Shown: positions 1-11,912, numbered from the stretch's first letter. The stretch is DNA of 64,000 bases from Poecilobothrus nobilitatus (GCA_947095535.1 OX352772.1:219895488-219959487), one strand, 5' to 3'. A program made the numbers and translations. Notes: a model not told the origin generated them from the letters alone.

Positions 1-91
1 GACAAATTCATTGTAAAGCAGCGAATTCAAAGAACGCTTTAAATCGCAAAAATTAAACTTGTAATAATCAATTTTTCATTCCCCAATATGT

Positions 92-772
92 TTATATGTG
101 AGGGTACCCACAAAAAAGAAAAAGTATTATTTGCATCATAAATCTTTTCCTTAATACTAGATTTGACGGAATATATTTTCCTATTGCTCTCAGCACGCTA
201 ATGGAGTCACAACAAATAAGTATATTTTTTTTTACAATATTTTGATTAGCGTAATCCACTCCCTCAGATATTGCATGCAACTCAGCTGAAAATACACTGG
301 TACCATCGGGCAAGTGAAACGATTTTTCAATATCATTATGTACGAACCCGCAACCTGTTCCGTCGCTACTCAAAGAACCATCTGTAAAGATTTTTTCATA
401 ATTTTTAAATTTGTTATTTATTTTTTCTATAAACAATTTACGAAAGATAACAGAATCTGTCTCCGATTTGTGAAATTTACTAAAGGTTAAATCTACATCC
501 AAATATTTTTGACCCCAAAGGGGTTGATTAGAAAATCTCTGAGTACCAAAACTTCTATTTGTAACTAAATTTTCAATTGATTCCCTTATTCTTACAAAAC
601 CAGGTTTATAGTTCACATTTCTTGCCCTAATTTTATTGAATAAAGCATCGTCTTTTAGTAACGTGGCCATAGGATGATCTTCAAGGCAAAGCAATCTCAG
701 TCCGTATGACATAATTTGTTTTTTCCTTCTTAGTGCTAATGAAAGTTGCCCACTATCTACTAAAAGCCCCAT
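92..772 (-). pseudogene. RNase H domain of non-LTR retrotransposon
   Basis: Shows the RNase H1-like signature of retrotransposons: FTDGS (first catalytic Asp), FSAELHAI (catalytic Glu) and CCDSISVLRAI (catalytic Asp) with usual spacing. It would degrade the RNA strand after target-primed reverse transcription. The last residues run out of frame near position 120, where a frameshift separates the final beta-strand region. The N-terminal part is the RT-RNase H connection. Decayed and not expected to be functional. Confidence 0.85.
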
Positions 773-799
773 TTTCGAAGTAGTTCTAAATGCACCTGT

Positions 800-2250
800 T
801 GATATTCTTATACCCGTGTTGAGAACAGTATCTAATTAATTTAATAATTTTTTATAATAAATGAAAAAAATGAAAAAATAAATAAAAAAAAAAAAAATTT
901 TTAATAGTTTTAATGTTTAAACAATGTAAAAAAAAAAAAATACCTGTATGTTGAAAAGACATACAGGTAAATTCGTCTGCAGTACTAAATTTTGGACAAG
1001 ATAATAACAGTTAAAAGTCTCAGTAACATTTTTCGATCAGATCTGTAAACAGAGTTACTCAGTATTTTCAAAAAATTAAGACTCCTTGAATCTTTCACCT
1101 CAGATCCGGAATATGAGCTCTCCAATTAAGTTTGCAGTCTAATATCATTCCTAAAATTTTTGCTGTTGTACGTATCTCAATTTAACATTATTTATGAAAA
1201 GATCTGAACAACCAGTGATTTTTCCTTTTCTTGTGAATAACATAGCTACTGTTTTTGTTGCAGAAAATTTGGAGCCCTTTTTCTTGGACCAAGATGTTAA
1301 TCTATTTAAATTGTTTTGAATTATTTTGCCCATCTTATTTAAATTTTTTCTTTTTATAAAAATAGTTAAATCATCAGCGAAAATAGAAAATTGTACTGGA
1401 GGATGAATTTCTCTAACTAAAGTATTTATATGAATAAGAAAAGATATTACGGATAAAACAGATCACTGCATTATACCATTTTCTAAGACTCCTTCCTTCG
1501 ATATTTGGTTCCCTAAGCACACTTGAATTTTCCTGTCTTTTAGAAAATTATTAATGAAAATTAATAAATTTCCATTAATTCCTATTCTCACCAACTCTTC
1601 CAAAATCCCTCTCTTCCATATCATATCGTAAGCTTTTTCAATGTAGAGGATATTATTTTATTCTCCGAAAATCCTTTCATCATTTCACTTTCAAAATAAG
1701 AAAGATTATCTACCGTGAACCTTCTTTTCCTGAACCCAGAATGATATGACGACAATATATTATTTTTCTCCAAAAACCAGACTACTCTAAGAAACCATTT
1801 TTTCAAGCAACTTGCAAATACAATTCGTTAGTGATATAGGTTAGTGATATTATAATTGTAAACGTATGTCAGTGTTTTTCCCTGTTTCAAAATTGGTATA
1901 ATAAAGGCTTTTCGCCAATTCTTCGGAAAAATTCTTTTAAACCATACAGAATTATATAAACTTAGTAGAACAATTTTATCATCATACTTTAAATTTTTCA
2001 ACATATCATAATGTATTAAGTCTGGTCCAGTAAAGCCTCCCTTACATTCTTTAAGACCATTTACTAATTCCTCATAAGAAAAGGCCTTATTGTAGCATTC
2101 ATTTTCAGATAATGCAAGTAGAAAAGGAAGCTTTTCAATTTTATTTTTGTGTAATAAATAAATATATCTTCATAATTACCTGTACTAGAAATCTTAATAA
2201 AATGCTCCAGAAATTTCTCACAAATATCTCTTCTTTCATTTATATTTACA
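800..2250 (-). pseudogene. Reverse transcriptase domain, multiply frameshifted
   Basis: RT fragments lie in different frames. The catalytic FADDL motif is at about 1365-1390, followed by a thumb-like segment at 1151-1333 (LTSWSKKKGSKFSATKT). An upstream finger/palm segment at 1621-1806 includes YHSGFRKRR. Several frameshifts separate these pieces. An A/T-rich patch at about 835-940 lies between the RT and RNase H parts and looks like later expansion. Confidence 0.75.
941..969. repeat. Small perfect hairpin inside the retrotransposon
   Basis: An 11-bp perfect inverted repeat (TACCTGTATGT / ACATACAGGTA) with a 7-nt loop sits just after a long A-tract, between the RT and RNase H remnants. Its role is unknown. 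It could be the end of a small insertion or a structured element. Confidence 0.6.
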
Positions 2251-2253
2251 TTC

Positions 2254-3401
2254 TCACAGATTAAAGTGAGATAAAGTGATTATTTCTTTTGCAGACCTTC
2301 TACCATTTATAACTCTAATCTTTTCAAGGACCTGAGTTGTTGAAGTGTCACTATTTATGTTAGATACAAATTCTTCCCAACTTTCGCTTTTATAATGTCT
2401 AATTAGTTTTCGTGATTGATATTTGGCCCGTATAAATTCTCTATAGTCATATAAATTCATTGTACGTTTATATTTAGATAATAATCTTCTCCTATTTGCT
2501 ATGGAATCTTTGATTTCATTGTTCCACCATGGTACTCTCCTCTTAATTTTCTCATAATTATTTGTAGGGGTATACCCTTTTGCAGCATTCAATATATTAT
2601 TCCTTATCTCCTCTTCATACTTATCAATATTAATGTCATTAATTTCATATTTAGCTTTCTTTAATTGAACATATTTGGAATATTTTTCCCAATTAGCTCT
2701 TCTGATGGACCAACTCTTTCTTAAACAACTCACAGGACAATGATTTAATGTAGTAATAATGACTGGAAAATGATCACTGATGTATAAATCGTTTTCTACC
2801 CTCCGTGTGAAATAATTTTGCATTACAGGACTGCATATTGACAAATCTATAGAACTAAAAGTTTTATGAGAAAAACTTAAAAACGTTGGCGAGCCATCAT
2901 TAAGAATATTAAGTCCACAATCATCAACAATTTGTTCAATTATTCTTCCTCTTCCATCTGTTTTATGTGATCCCCATAAAATATTATGAAAGTTGAAGTC
3001 ACCCACTAGGAGAAAAGGATCATCAAATTGCCTTATAAGATCAAATATTTCATTATAATTAATATGCATATTATTCTCTAAGTATATGTTACATAATATA
3101 AATTTAAGCGGAAAGAGTAATTTAGTTGCTACGGCCTGAAGATTAGTGTTAATATGAAAATAATTAGAACTATACGATTCATGTATATAAATAGCTTCAC
3201 CTCCATGAGAAACAGTATTTGACCGTTCATTTTTATAATATACCTTAAAATTCTTCTTCACAGGTTTATGATTAAATTGACATTTAGTTTCCTGTATACA
3301 ACAAGCCATTGTTTTAAATTTATCTAACATCAAATTGAATTCTTCAAAGTGAGAAAAAGCCCATCAGCGTTCCATTGAACTATATTATGCGAATTCGACA
3401 T
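2254..3401 (-). pseudogene. Endonuclease (EEP/APE-type) of the retrotransposon
   Basis: Matches the exonuclease-endonuclease-phosphatase fold of non-LTR elements: IQETK (metal-binding Glu), LLVGDFNFHNILWG (Asp/Asn active site), SSIDLSICS and SDHFPVI (terminal Asp-His). This enzyme nicks target DNA to prime reverse transcription. The likely start is the ATG at 3401, giving VQWNADG early in the protein. A one-base frameshift near 3350 separates that start from the rest, so the gene is broken. A linker to the RT follows toward 2254. Confidence 0.85.
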
Positions 3402-3950
3402 CTTGTAAAATATCATAAACTTCAGCTTCATCAAAGCTACTAATACTACTTTCTAGAATAGAAATAGAATCTAAATTTTTATTAGTTTTTAATTTTTTAT
3501 TTTTATTACTTAATTTTCTAATTTCTCGTTTTTATTTTTGAGAAAGTTTTTTATTAAAAATAGTATTACCATTTTCTAATTTTTTCGACATTAATTTTCC
3601 ATTTTTATCAATTTGATTACTACCAACATCATCTATTTCAGTTTTTTTAATAGAACTTACCGAGGGTTTTGAATTATTTATATTTCTATTAATTGCATTT
3701 GATGCTCTTCTCTTACCATAGGTATGACGTTTAATATATTATTTGTTTGTTGTTGTAATGTATTATTAGAGTCCTCTTGCTCTTTATTATTACATGAACA
3801 TTTGCAGTTACATTTTTTAATGTTATTCTCTACTATATTTGAAAACGATTTTGTTGTCCCGTATCGCAAGTTGTATCATCTTACGGCTTCTTCAATTTCA
3901 ACATTTTCTTTGATTTTTATAATTTTTTATGCTCAAAATTGTTACTAGGG
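3402..3950 (-). pseudogene. ORF1 (gag-like) remnant of the retrotransposon
   Basis: Upstream of the endonuclease on the same strand is a low-complexity Lys/Asn-rich coding remnant with stops. It includes a short Cys cluster (CNCKCSC, about 3800) and an acidic tail ending in DILQDVEF next to the endonuclease start. Position and composition fit an ORF1 nucleic-acid-binding protein, but no canonical CCHC knuckle is visible. Confidence 0.45.
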
Positions 3951-4776
3951 TAAAATATTCCGTTAGCACTAGATTTTCAACAAAATTATAAAATTGTATT
4001 ATGTTATGTATGTTTACTTTTAATATATTTTTTTTTTTTTTTTAAATTCAAGAGAAATTGAAATTAAACTAGGGGCCCCTGTTGTAGTCATGTATATGTA
4101 ATATGTAGTCAAATTCTATGTTGAATCCCAATTCATATAATAGACAGTTACAGTTTAGAAAAATAGAATTTATGGAAAAAATACAATCCGTAAAAATTCA
4201 GAAAGCAAAACCAAATTCGTCAAAACACTAACTGAAATTATTTTTAAAATAACGCCAAAATAGAATTAAATTGTATAAAGAGCTTTTAGTTGGTGTACGT
4301 ATATTTAGAATTTAGATTATTTGGTATTGTGAGTGAGGACTATTATGTTTATTTATTTATCGAGTTCGAAATAAATCTTTTAAAGATACGTGGTGAAAAC
4401 AGAATAGGTATCCGTAAAACATTAGGAAAATGCACAATCAAAGGTTGGAGCAAAATACAGTTAAATTTTTTTAATGAGCAACGTTGTCTGTAACAATATT
4501 GCCGTTGTTCGTTTTACCTTGCCCTAATGTGAAAAATTTAAAATCTAAAAAGACCCTTTAGGTATTTGTCGTACAATCCTTGATTAAGATTGTACATGTA
4601 ACATGGTACAAAGGGCGAGAAAACCGTACAAATATTACCTCAATTGTACAAATGGTAACCCTGCATAAAATTGACATACAAAATATTTAAAAATAAAAAA
4701 TTATTCAAATTTAATTTTGGTTATAAGAACTGCTGTATACTCAAATTTAAGTATATGAGAAGAAATTGAATTCAAA
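3951..4776. other. Intergenic AT-rich DNA, nothing recognised
   Basis: No supported gene. Only short chance reading frames occur here. The interval separates the retrotransposon from the interleaved inverted repeats. Confidence 0.6.
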
Positions 4777-7700
4777 AACGAGGAAGAATACAGTTGACTT
4801 TGTCAACTCTTAGATACCCGTACGAACCGTTAGTATGTTCACAGCCTGTCACTCTGCTTACAATATTATTTTTTTAATATTTTAGTATTTTAAAATAATT
4901 TAGGTGAATTTTATAATTTCTAGAACTATGGGTTGTACATATATTCAAACTACATGTTTATATGTACATTCTTCAAAAGCAGATTCTAACCTTCCACATA
5001 ACGATTATCAATCCAAAACTTTTTCAAATATTCTATAGTACCATTTAATACTAAGCGGTAAATGTATATTAAATTTACTAAGTACAAAACAGTAAATATA
5101 ATTTTAAATATTATATTATATTATATTTAAATATTCCATTGACAGAATAATTTCTTATAAGTACAGTAAAATACATATATGTATGTAAATACGGCGCTAT
5201 ATAATATACATATATACTCTTATCATTCATTCACTAGTGACATATAAGATATGTAAATAAACATGATATTATATAAGTATGTATGTATATCAATATCATA
5301 TAAATAAAAATTCTTCAAGCAACCGTTATGTTGTTTATTTATTTACATTGTTTTGTACTAGGCATTATATCCTGAACAATTTCAAATTATCGAGTAAAAC
5401 AAAATGCAACAAATTCGTTAAAGAAATTTGTTAGAAAATTTGAAAAAATCAAGTAACACTTTCGTCAATTATAAAGTAACCCTATATTATTAAATAAAGT
5501 TATTAACAGAAATAAGAGTATAATATTGAAGCTTTAATTTTTGTGTATTACTTCAAAAAAATTTTAACAGGTGTTCAAGTTACAGGTGTTTAAAAATAGA
5601 AAATTTTCAGTTTTTGACCCCTTACAGCTCCTAAACGGGGAGCGATACAAAAAAAAATTTCTGAAATGACTCATACTTATTTTCAAAGATCTAACTTGTG
5701 TCGAAATTTCAAGTTTCCAAATTAAACCGTTTAGAAGATAGAAGGGTTAAAGAATTTTGCAAAATTTTAGTTTCGCATAACGGTGAATTAAGACACCGTA
5801 TGCCACAAATATATATTTATTATACCCGTACGATAGGATCGGGTATAATAAAATTACTCCTCCGTTTGTAACACCTCGAAATAAGCGAGCTAGATATACC
5901 TTCAAAGGTATGGATCGGATCAGAAAAAAATTCTAAGACTTTTGAGCCATGTCCGTCCGTCCGTCCGTCAGCACGCTAACTCAAAAACTAAGAAAGCTAG
6001 AATCTTGAAATTTACACAAAATATTTTGGGAGTAATTTGTAGGTTCCTTATTTTTTTTGGTTGAGTTTGGACCAAGCCTTAGGGTAGCTCACGAACACCT
6101 AACTTTTAGATCCCCACATTTTTTTTGCAATAGAGCTATGAAATTTTAACTGCTGATAGATCTCACAAAAATATTAATTTTATTTTTTATAACTTTTTTT
6201 TGTAGCTCCACTCGTTACGGAGCTACAGCTCCCCAAAAGTTCAAAAAAGCTCTATATTTAAATTGTTATAGCACAAGTTGTATAAGGTATATCTTCATTT
6301 TGAAAATGCCAAACGATTACTACTTTTATTAGCTTTAAAAGTATATATACAATAAATATATATTTTTGGCATACGGTGTCTTAATTTACCGTTATGCGAA
6401 ACTCAAATTTTGCAAAATTCTTTAACCCTTCCATCTTCTAAACGGTTAAAGTTGGAAACTTGAAATTTTGACAGAAGTTAGATCTTTGAAAATTAATATG
6501 AGTCATTTCAGAAATTTTTTTTGTATCACCCCCCGTTTAGGAGCTGTAAGGGGTCAAAAACTGAAAATTTCCTATTTTTAAACACCTGTAACTTGAACAC
6601 CTGTTACAATTTTTTTGAAGTAATACACAAAAATTAAAGCTCCAACATTATACTTTTATTTCTGTTAACAACTTTTTTTAATAATATAGGGTTACTTTAT
6701 AATTGACGAAAGTGTTACTTGATTTTTTCAAATTTTCTAACAAATTTCTTTAACGAATTTTTTTTGCATATTGTTTTACTCGATAATTTGAAATTGTTGA
6801 GGATATAATGCGTAGTACAAAAAAATGTAATTAAATAAACAACATAACGGTTGCTTGAAGAATTTTTATTTATATGATATTGATATATATACATACTTAT
6901 ATAATATCATGTTTATTTACATATCGTATATGTCACTAGTGCATGAATGATAAGAGTATAGATGTATATTATATAGCGCCGTATTTACATACATATATGT
7001 ATTTTATTGTACTTATAAGAAATTATTCTGTCAATGGAATATTTAAATATAATATTTAAAATTATATTCACTGTTTTGTACTTAGTAAATTTAATATACA
7101 TTTATCGCTTAGTATTAAATGGTACTATAGAATATTTGAAAAAGTTTTGGATTGATAATCGTTATGTGGAAGGTTAGAATCTGCTTTTGAAGAATGTACA
7201 TATAAACATGTAGTTTGAATATATGTACAACCCATAGTTCTAGAAATTATAAAATTCATCCAAATTATTTTAAAATACTAAAATATTAAAAAAATAATAT
7301 TGTAAGCAGAGTGACAGGCTGTGAACATACTAACGGTTCGTACGGGTATCTAAGAGTTGACAAAGTCAACTGTATTCTTCCTCGTTGTATATATACTTTT
7401 AAAGCTAATAAAAGTAGTAATCGTTTGGCGTTTCCAAAATGAAGATATACCTAATACAACTTGTACTATAATAATTTAAATATAGAGCTTTTTTGAACTT
7501 TTGGGGAGCTGTAGCTCCGTAACGGGTGGGGGTACAAAAAAAAGTTATTAAAAATAAAATTAATATTTTTGTGACATCTATCAGCAGTTAAAATTTCATA
7601 GCTCTATTTCAAAAAAAATGTGGGGATCTAAAAGTTAGGTGTTCGAGAGCTACCCTAAGGTTTGGCCCAAACTCAACCAAAAAAAATAGGGAACCTATAA

Positions 7701-7914
7701 ATTATTCCCAGAATATTTTGTGTAAATTTCAAGATTCTAGCTTTCTTAGTTTTTGAGTTAGCGTGCTGACGGACGGACGGACATGGCTCAAACGTCTTAG
7801 AATTTTTTTTTGATCCGATCCATACCTTTGAAGGTATATCTAGCTCGCTTAATTCGAGGTGTTACAAACGGAGGAGTAATTTTATTATACCCGATCCTAT
7901 CGTACGGGTATAAT
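4777..7914. repeat. Interleaved long inverted repeats, order A-B-A'-B'
   Basis: Segment A (4777-5821) is the reverse complement of A' (6351-7386), and B (5819-6350) is the reverse complement of B' (7387-7914), with small differences. The four blocks abut almost exactly. B begins and B' ends with a hairpin-like terminus, ATTATACCCG...CGGGTATAAT. Both B copies hold a GTCC/GGAC run near 5945 and 7768. No protein is coded. This looks like a fold-back type non-autonomous DNA element that was duplicated or inverted. Confidence 0.85.
5819..6350 (+). repeat. Block B with hairpin end and (GTCC)n run
   Basis: The block starts with the dyad ATTATACCCG-11 nt-CGGGTATAAT, then has a GTCCGTCCGTCCGTC run at about 5948, and ends with GTATATATAC. 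The inverted copy is 7387-7914, and the two behave as about 530-bp terminal inverted repeats flanking A'. Confidence 0.75.
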
Positions 7915-8099
7915 GAAAAAAAAATTTAATGTAGAACAAGATTTATACCTAATATTCTTGTAAAATTACTTTCATTCATGTAAACTTGTGGTATGTTATT
8001 GGCAACTAATACTATATTTAATGCAAATAATTCAATATATACAAAATGAAAAAAAGCTTTTTCTGATAAATGTATTCTATTAAAATCATATTATTAACT

Positions 8100-8960
8100 T
8101 TACTAAATAAACAAGGTAGAATGTAAAGCAACGGTTTTTAAAAGCGCACATTTCCAAAACTCAATACAAACTGTTTAGAAGTGTGACTTGCACAAAAATT
8201 TGAAAATTTGATATTGTTTTATTTAGATAATAAAATGTTTGATCTTCTAGCGGTTTTAGATTGCAAAACTATTACGCAGAGCCTTAGATATATCCATCTC
8301 AAAATGGAACTTTTTCGCAATTTTGAAGAGCTGCAACTTTGGAACTCTTTACAACTAAAATAAACCTTTAACACACGTAAAAATATATTACTGTAGCTTT
8401 AGTTTTTATATCTTGCAGAAGTAAAATGTGTACAGGTTCCTAAGTTACAGATGTTTAAAAATAGCAAATTTTTAATTTTTAAGCCCTAATAGCTCATAAA
8501 AATCCAAAAAATTTTCTGAGCAAACTTATACTAATTCTAAAAGTTCTTTTTTGCCTTAAAATTTCAAGCCTCTATCTAAAAGCGTGCCGGAGTTATGAAA
8601 GTAGAAAAATCATGCAAAATTTGGTTTTCACATAACGGTAAATTTAAATACTAAATTTAAAAAAATTGTATAATTTTGATACTAATTTACAAAGTTAAAA
8701 AAAATACCTGTCGAATGATGTTTTCAGATTAAATAATCTTAAGCAGAACATGAGATATATGCATTTAAAAATAAGGCTTTTTCAAAGTTTGAGGGGCTGT
8801 AGCTCCGTAATGGGTGGGGCTACATAAAAAAGTTGTTCCTGGTTAAAAATTTGTTCTCAATCTTTAACGGTGTAGAAGTTTTGTAAACAGACAGACAGAC
8901 GGACGGACGGACGGACAGAGTGAAACTAATAAGCACATTTTTTCAAATTTTTATTGGAAA
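8100..8960 (+). repeat. Diverged relative of the A/B repeat family
   Basis: Contains phrases also found in the array, such as GGGGCTGTAGCTCCGTAA (about 8800, compare about 7503) and GTTACAGATGTTTAAAAATA (about 8440, compare about 5578), followed by a GACA/GACG tetranucleotide run at 8884-8920. No gene is seen. It may be the element that truncated P1 on its left side. Confidence 0.6.
8884..8920. repeat. GACA/GGAC tetranucleotide microsatellite
   Basis: Tandem ACAG and GGAC units at the 3' end of the 8.1-8.96 kb repeat. The same kind of run is found inside B and B'. Confidence 0.8.
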
Positions 8961-9009
8961 TGTGCTAAAAAGCGCAAGTAAAATGCACAAATAAAAAAAC
9001 TGAAATATT

Positions 9010-9414
9010 TTAAATATGTGTAGAGTATTAAGTAATATCTTTTTTGTTTATCCATGAACCATGCTTTTTATCAAAACCAAGCCATCTAACTAAAACTTGA
9101 TTTCCTTTTTTTTTTAATTTTTCTACAAGATAGACATATGGATTTTTAACTGGTGTTAATTCAGGCTCATAAAAAGAACCGGTTATTGGATCATTTGTGT
9201 AATCAAGTAAATTGTATGTTATTGGGTCAGTTCTTTTAATTTTTGCAATTGTAAATATTTCTGTTGACTAGTTAGGTTGATAACCTTTTGCTAAATTACC
9301 TTTAAATTTGTTTATAGGAACATAATCTCCAACTTTATATTTTGCTTTACGAAACACTTTTAACTTATTGTAGATAGTTTTTAATAGTAATTTTTCGTTT
9401 TTCTTTGTAACTTT
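9010..9414 (-). pseudogene. INT: P1 Polinton integrase, C-terminal half with chromodomain
   Basis: The minus-strand translation gives the C-terminal integrase module: KVGDYVPINKF (SH3-like linker), YLVEKLKKKGNQVLVRWLGF and HGSWINKKDI (chromodomain). It is cut at 9414 by the outer Polinton, and the N-terminal half resumes at 43171. An in-frame stop replaces a Trp in the linker. It resembles the P3 integrase more than the inner and outer ones. Polinton integrases insert the element; the chromodomain probably guides them to chromatin. Confidence 0.85.
9409..9414. repeat. Target-site duplication, left copy (AACTTT)
   Basis: AACTTT immediately precedes the left TIR of the outer element and is repeated at 43165-43170 right after the right TIR. 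Six base pairs is the characteristic Polinton TSD length. Confidence 0.9.
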
Positions 9415-9756
9415 AGTAGTGTACCTAAGCGGATTCTAGACCAGGAAATGACGTAACAGATGTTAAAGATAAGGATTGATGTTAACGATAAGGAAATGAT
9501 AAGAGATAAGATAAGATAAGGAGTAGATAAGGATTGATGTTAACGATAAGGAAAGCTATGAGGTTTCGAACCCACATGTCTCGATTAAAATACCAGGCGC
9601 GCAGATTTGAAATTTAATTTTTTTTAATTTTTTAAAGAATTAAATTAAAACTTTTTTATAAATTTTTTTCTCACTTTGAATATTATGTTTTTGGTGATAA
9701 GAACTTTTTGTGATTTTTTATGAAATATTGTATTTTAAAATTTTTTTTAAAAAATA

Positions 9757-9774
9757 TGACGTCAGGGAATCTTC
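9757..9774 (+). promoter_or_regulatory. Composite CRE-kB-like site
   Basis: TGACGTCA (perfect CRE/ATF palindrome) abuts GGGAATCTTC, close to the Rel/NF-kB consensus GGGRNWYYCC. It is mirrored at 42828-42845 in the right TIR. Function is inferred from motif match only. Confidence 0.45.
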
Positions 9775-9914
9775 TATATAATTAAAGTTTTTTTTTCTCA
9801 CTTTGAATATTATGTTTTTGGTGATAAGAACTTTTTGTGATTTTTACAATTTGAAATACAATAATTTGCTGTAGATATGAAATATTGTATTTTAAAAATT
9901 TTTTTTAAGAAATA

Positions 9915-9932
9915 TGACGTCAGGGAATCTCC
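9915..9932 (+). promoter_or_regulatory. Composite CRE-kB-like site
   Basis: TGACGTCA followed directly by GGGAATCTCC, which fits GGGRNWYYCC at every position. It is mirrored by 42702-42719 in the right TIR. Confidence 0.5.
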
Positions 9933-10296
9933 TATATAATTACAGTTGTTTTTTTCGATGACTGACTATACAGTAATTATAGAGTAATGTTGTTGTTGTT
10001 GTTGTTGTTATTTGTTTTCAAAGAATTTATATGTTTTGTTATTTAAAGCAAAAAAAAAAATCTTAAAACACAATTTCTTATCAGCAAAAAGAAAAAAACT
10101 TAATTTTGTTCTTTAGTGTAGAAAAAACATAAGTAGCTATATCTAACAAATATTATTATAGTAAGTTTTGCTAATAAAAACTGTTAACCTGGTACTTAAA
10201 CTGTTAAAAATTGTGAAAAAAGAGAAAAAAAATATAATACAATAATAATTTGCTGTAGATATGAAATATATTTAAAAAATTTTTTGTTAAGAAATA

Positions 10297-10314
10297 TGAT
10301 GTCAGGAAATCTCC
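10297..10314 (+). promoter_or_regulatory. Degenerate composite CRE-kB-like site
   Basis: TGATGTCA-GGAAATCTCC, a mutated version of the 9915 site. Its counterpart near the right end is 42148-42165. Confidence 0.35.
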
Positions 10315-10384
10315 GTTTTAGTCTAATAAATTCAGTGAATGAGAAATGAATCATGAAGAGCTCCATATATGATATAGATTTTGA

Positions 10385-10714
10385 AATGTTAGGAAGATTT
10401 GCACGTGTAAAACAATTATCAATCGATGCAAAAAACATATTAAAAAGATATTTGATAATGAAAAGATAATCTACAAATATTGGATTCTTGGTATAAATCA
10501 CAATGACTATTCACGTAGAATGTGTAAAATATGTGTTCAGCATTATAAGAAAAAACATTTAACTATAAATTCTTTCTCTGAAACATTTAGAATTGATTCG
10601 CAAGACCTTGAAAAGTTTTCATGTTATCTATGTAATAAAAAACTTTATTCTGTCATAAAAAATAAACAAAACCAACAAAATTATGTTGATCCAGCAATTA
10701 TTCAATTTTATTAA
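10385..10714 (+). pseudogene. Small zinc-ribbon-like gene of the outer element
   Basis: An open stretch encodes two CxxC pairs (MCKIC and CYLCNKK) about 45 residues apart, a possible zinc ribbon. No ATG opens the whole frame: a stop lies at 10382-10384, and the first in-frame ATG is at 10520, just before the first CxxC. A methionine-started piece in another frame ends near 10465, so the gene is probably frameshifted. The product is not recognised. It lies just inside the left terminus, where other Polintons carry accessory genes. Confidence 0.4.
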
Positions 10715-10980
10715 GAGATAAAATTAAAAATTGTGATTATTGAAAAATAGTAAAAAATAAAAGCATTAAATGCAATAAAAAAAAATTGTTTTAATTATTG
10801 GAGGAAGCCTCCTGACGTCAAGACAAAGGCTTTTCTAATTAAAAACTTCTTTGTTGTTCTTTTTCTAATGTCTAACAATTACACAAACAAATACAAAACG
10901 CTTAACAAGAAAATTAACTTTGACTACTAAGTAAAGTATGTTAAGCATTTTTTATAATAATCATTTTGCATGTGAGGGAA
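10715..10980. other. Outer subterminal AT-rich region
   Basis: No gene is seen. It contains another CRE palindrome in reverse orientation (10813-10820) and a kB-like GGGAATTCC (10976-10984), which overlaps the insertion target of the inner element. Confidence 0.5.
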
Positions 10981-10986
10981 TTCCTT
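10981..10986. repeat. Target-site duplication, left copy (TTCCTT)
   Basis: TTCCTT directly before the inner TIR, repeated at 27758-27763 after the right TIR. It shows that the inner element integrated as a unit. Confidence 0.93.
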
Positions 10987-11274
10987 AGTAGATAGAATCT
11001 GGCGATTCCAGCACAGTTTTGACAGCTGTCATTTATTTTGACAGCTATAAAAAAAGTAGTTATAATTTATGCCTATAGAGGTTTCGCGTTAGTGGCGGTT
11101 AATTTTGAAATTTAAAAAAATTTGAATTTAAATTAGCGTTAGTGGCGGTTAATTTTGAAATTTAAAAAAATTTGAATTTAAATTCGCGTTAGTGGCGGTT
11201 AATTTTGAATTTACAAAAATGTCAGTGTGGGGTATAATGGAATTGAATTTTAGTTTTGAAATGAATGCAGGTTT

Positions 11275-11400
11275 TTTTTGTTGCGGGTAGTGTTTTGTTG
11301 GCTAGAGTCTGGGTGCTAGAGGTTGGGTGGCTGAGGGTTGGGTGCTTAGGGGCTAGGAGTCTGGGGGCCTGTAGCTGGTGGGGGGCTAGGTTCTGAGATA
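11275..11400 (+). repeat. G-rich, G-quadruplex-prone block in left TIR
   Basis: Many runs of two to six G (for example TTGGGTGGCTGAGGGTTGGG) in an otherwise very AT-rich window. The C-rich mirror is at 27400-27500. Several tracts could form G-quadruplexes on one strand. The role is inferred only. Confidence 0.6.
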
Positions 11401-11894
11401 TTGTCTAGATTGGAAACTGAGAGAAGTTAGGTTTGCCGATTCTAGTACAGTTGGGAGTATTATGAGATTGAATTTTTGTTTATGAAATGAGTTTACACAC
11501 ATAATAATAAAATATAATTCTTACTTATTATTGAAAATGAAATTGTTGGGAATTGAGTAGCTTATAGTAGGTAGGTGTATTATTGTGGTTTCTTTTGTGA
11601 TAAGAATATAAAATTTAAATTCAAATTTCTTCTTATTAAAATAATATGTTATAGTGGTTTTCAAATATAAAATTAGATAAGAAAATTTAATAAAATTTAA
11701 ATTCAAATTTTTTCTTAGTAAAATATATTATAGTGGTTTTCAAATATAAAATTAGATAAGAAAATTTAATAAAATTTAAATTCAAATTTTCAAATTTTTT
11801 CTTAGTAAAATATGTTATAGTGGTTTTCAAATATAAAATTAGATAAGAAAATTTTGATTTGAAGAATAAAAGAAAAAGTCTAATTTGTAAAAAA

Positions 11895-11912
11895 TTACGT
11901 CAGGGGATTCCG
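11895..11912 (+). promoter_or_regulatory. Composite CRE-kB-like site in inner TIR
   Basis: TTACGTCA directly followed by GGGGATTCCG, close to Dorsal/Relish-type kB sites. It is mirrored in the right TIR at 26890-26907 (GGGGACTCCG version). Confidence 0.45.

Larger units (their letters stand above)
1..3950 (-). mobile_element. Decayed I-like non-LTR retrotransposon
   Basis: Read on the minus strand this stretch encodes, in order, an ORF1 remnant, an APE-type endonuclease, a reverse transcriptase and an RNase H domain, which is the order of non-LTR retrotransposons that carry RNase H (I group). All reading frames are interrupted. The 3' end runs off the left edge of the window, since the RNase H frame continues past position 92 toward position 1. 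Clade assignment is inferred from domain content and would need a tree. Confidence 0.85.
9415..10005 (+). repeat. Outer element left TIR
   Basis: Aligns with the reverse complement of 42650-43164. It begins AGTAG and holds GATAAG-rich direct repeats (9470-9550). It then has two units of a subrepeat starting TTTTTTCTCACTTTGAA, each ending in the TGACGTCAGGGAATC composite site. No gene is seen here. Confidence 0.9.

Noticed and set aside
4290..4493. 67-codon plus-strand frame
   Set aside because: No conserved motif and no recognisable context; typical length of chance frames here.
10196..10501. 101-codon minus-strand frame near the outer left end
   Set aside because: Antisense to the CxxC-containing plus-strand frame, very Phe/Ile-rich, no start context or homologue; a chance frame in AT-rich DNA.
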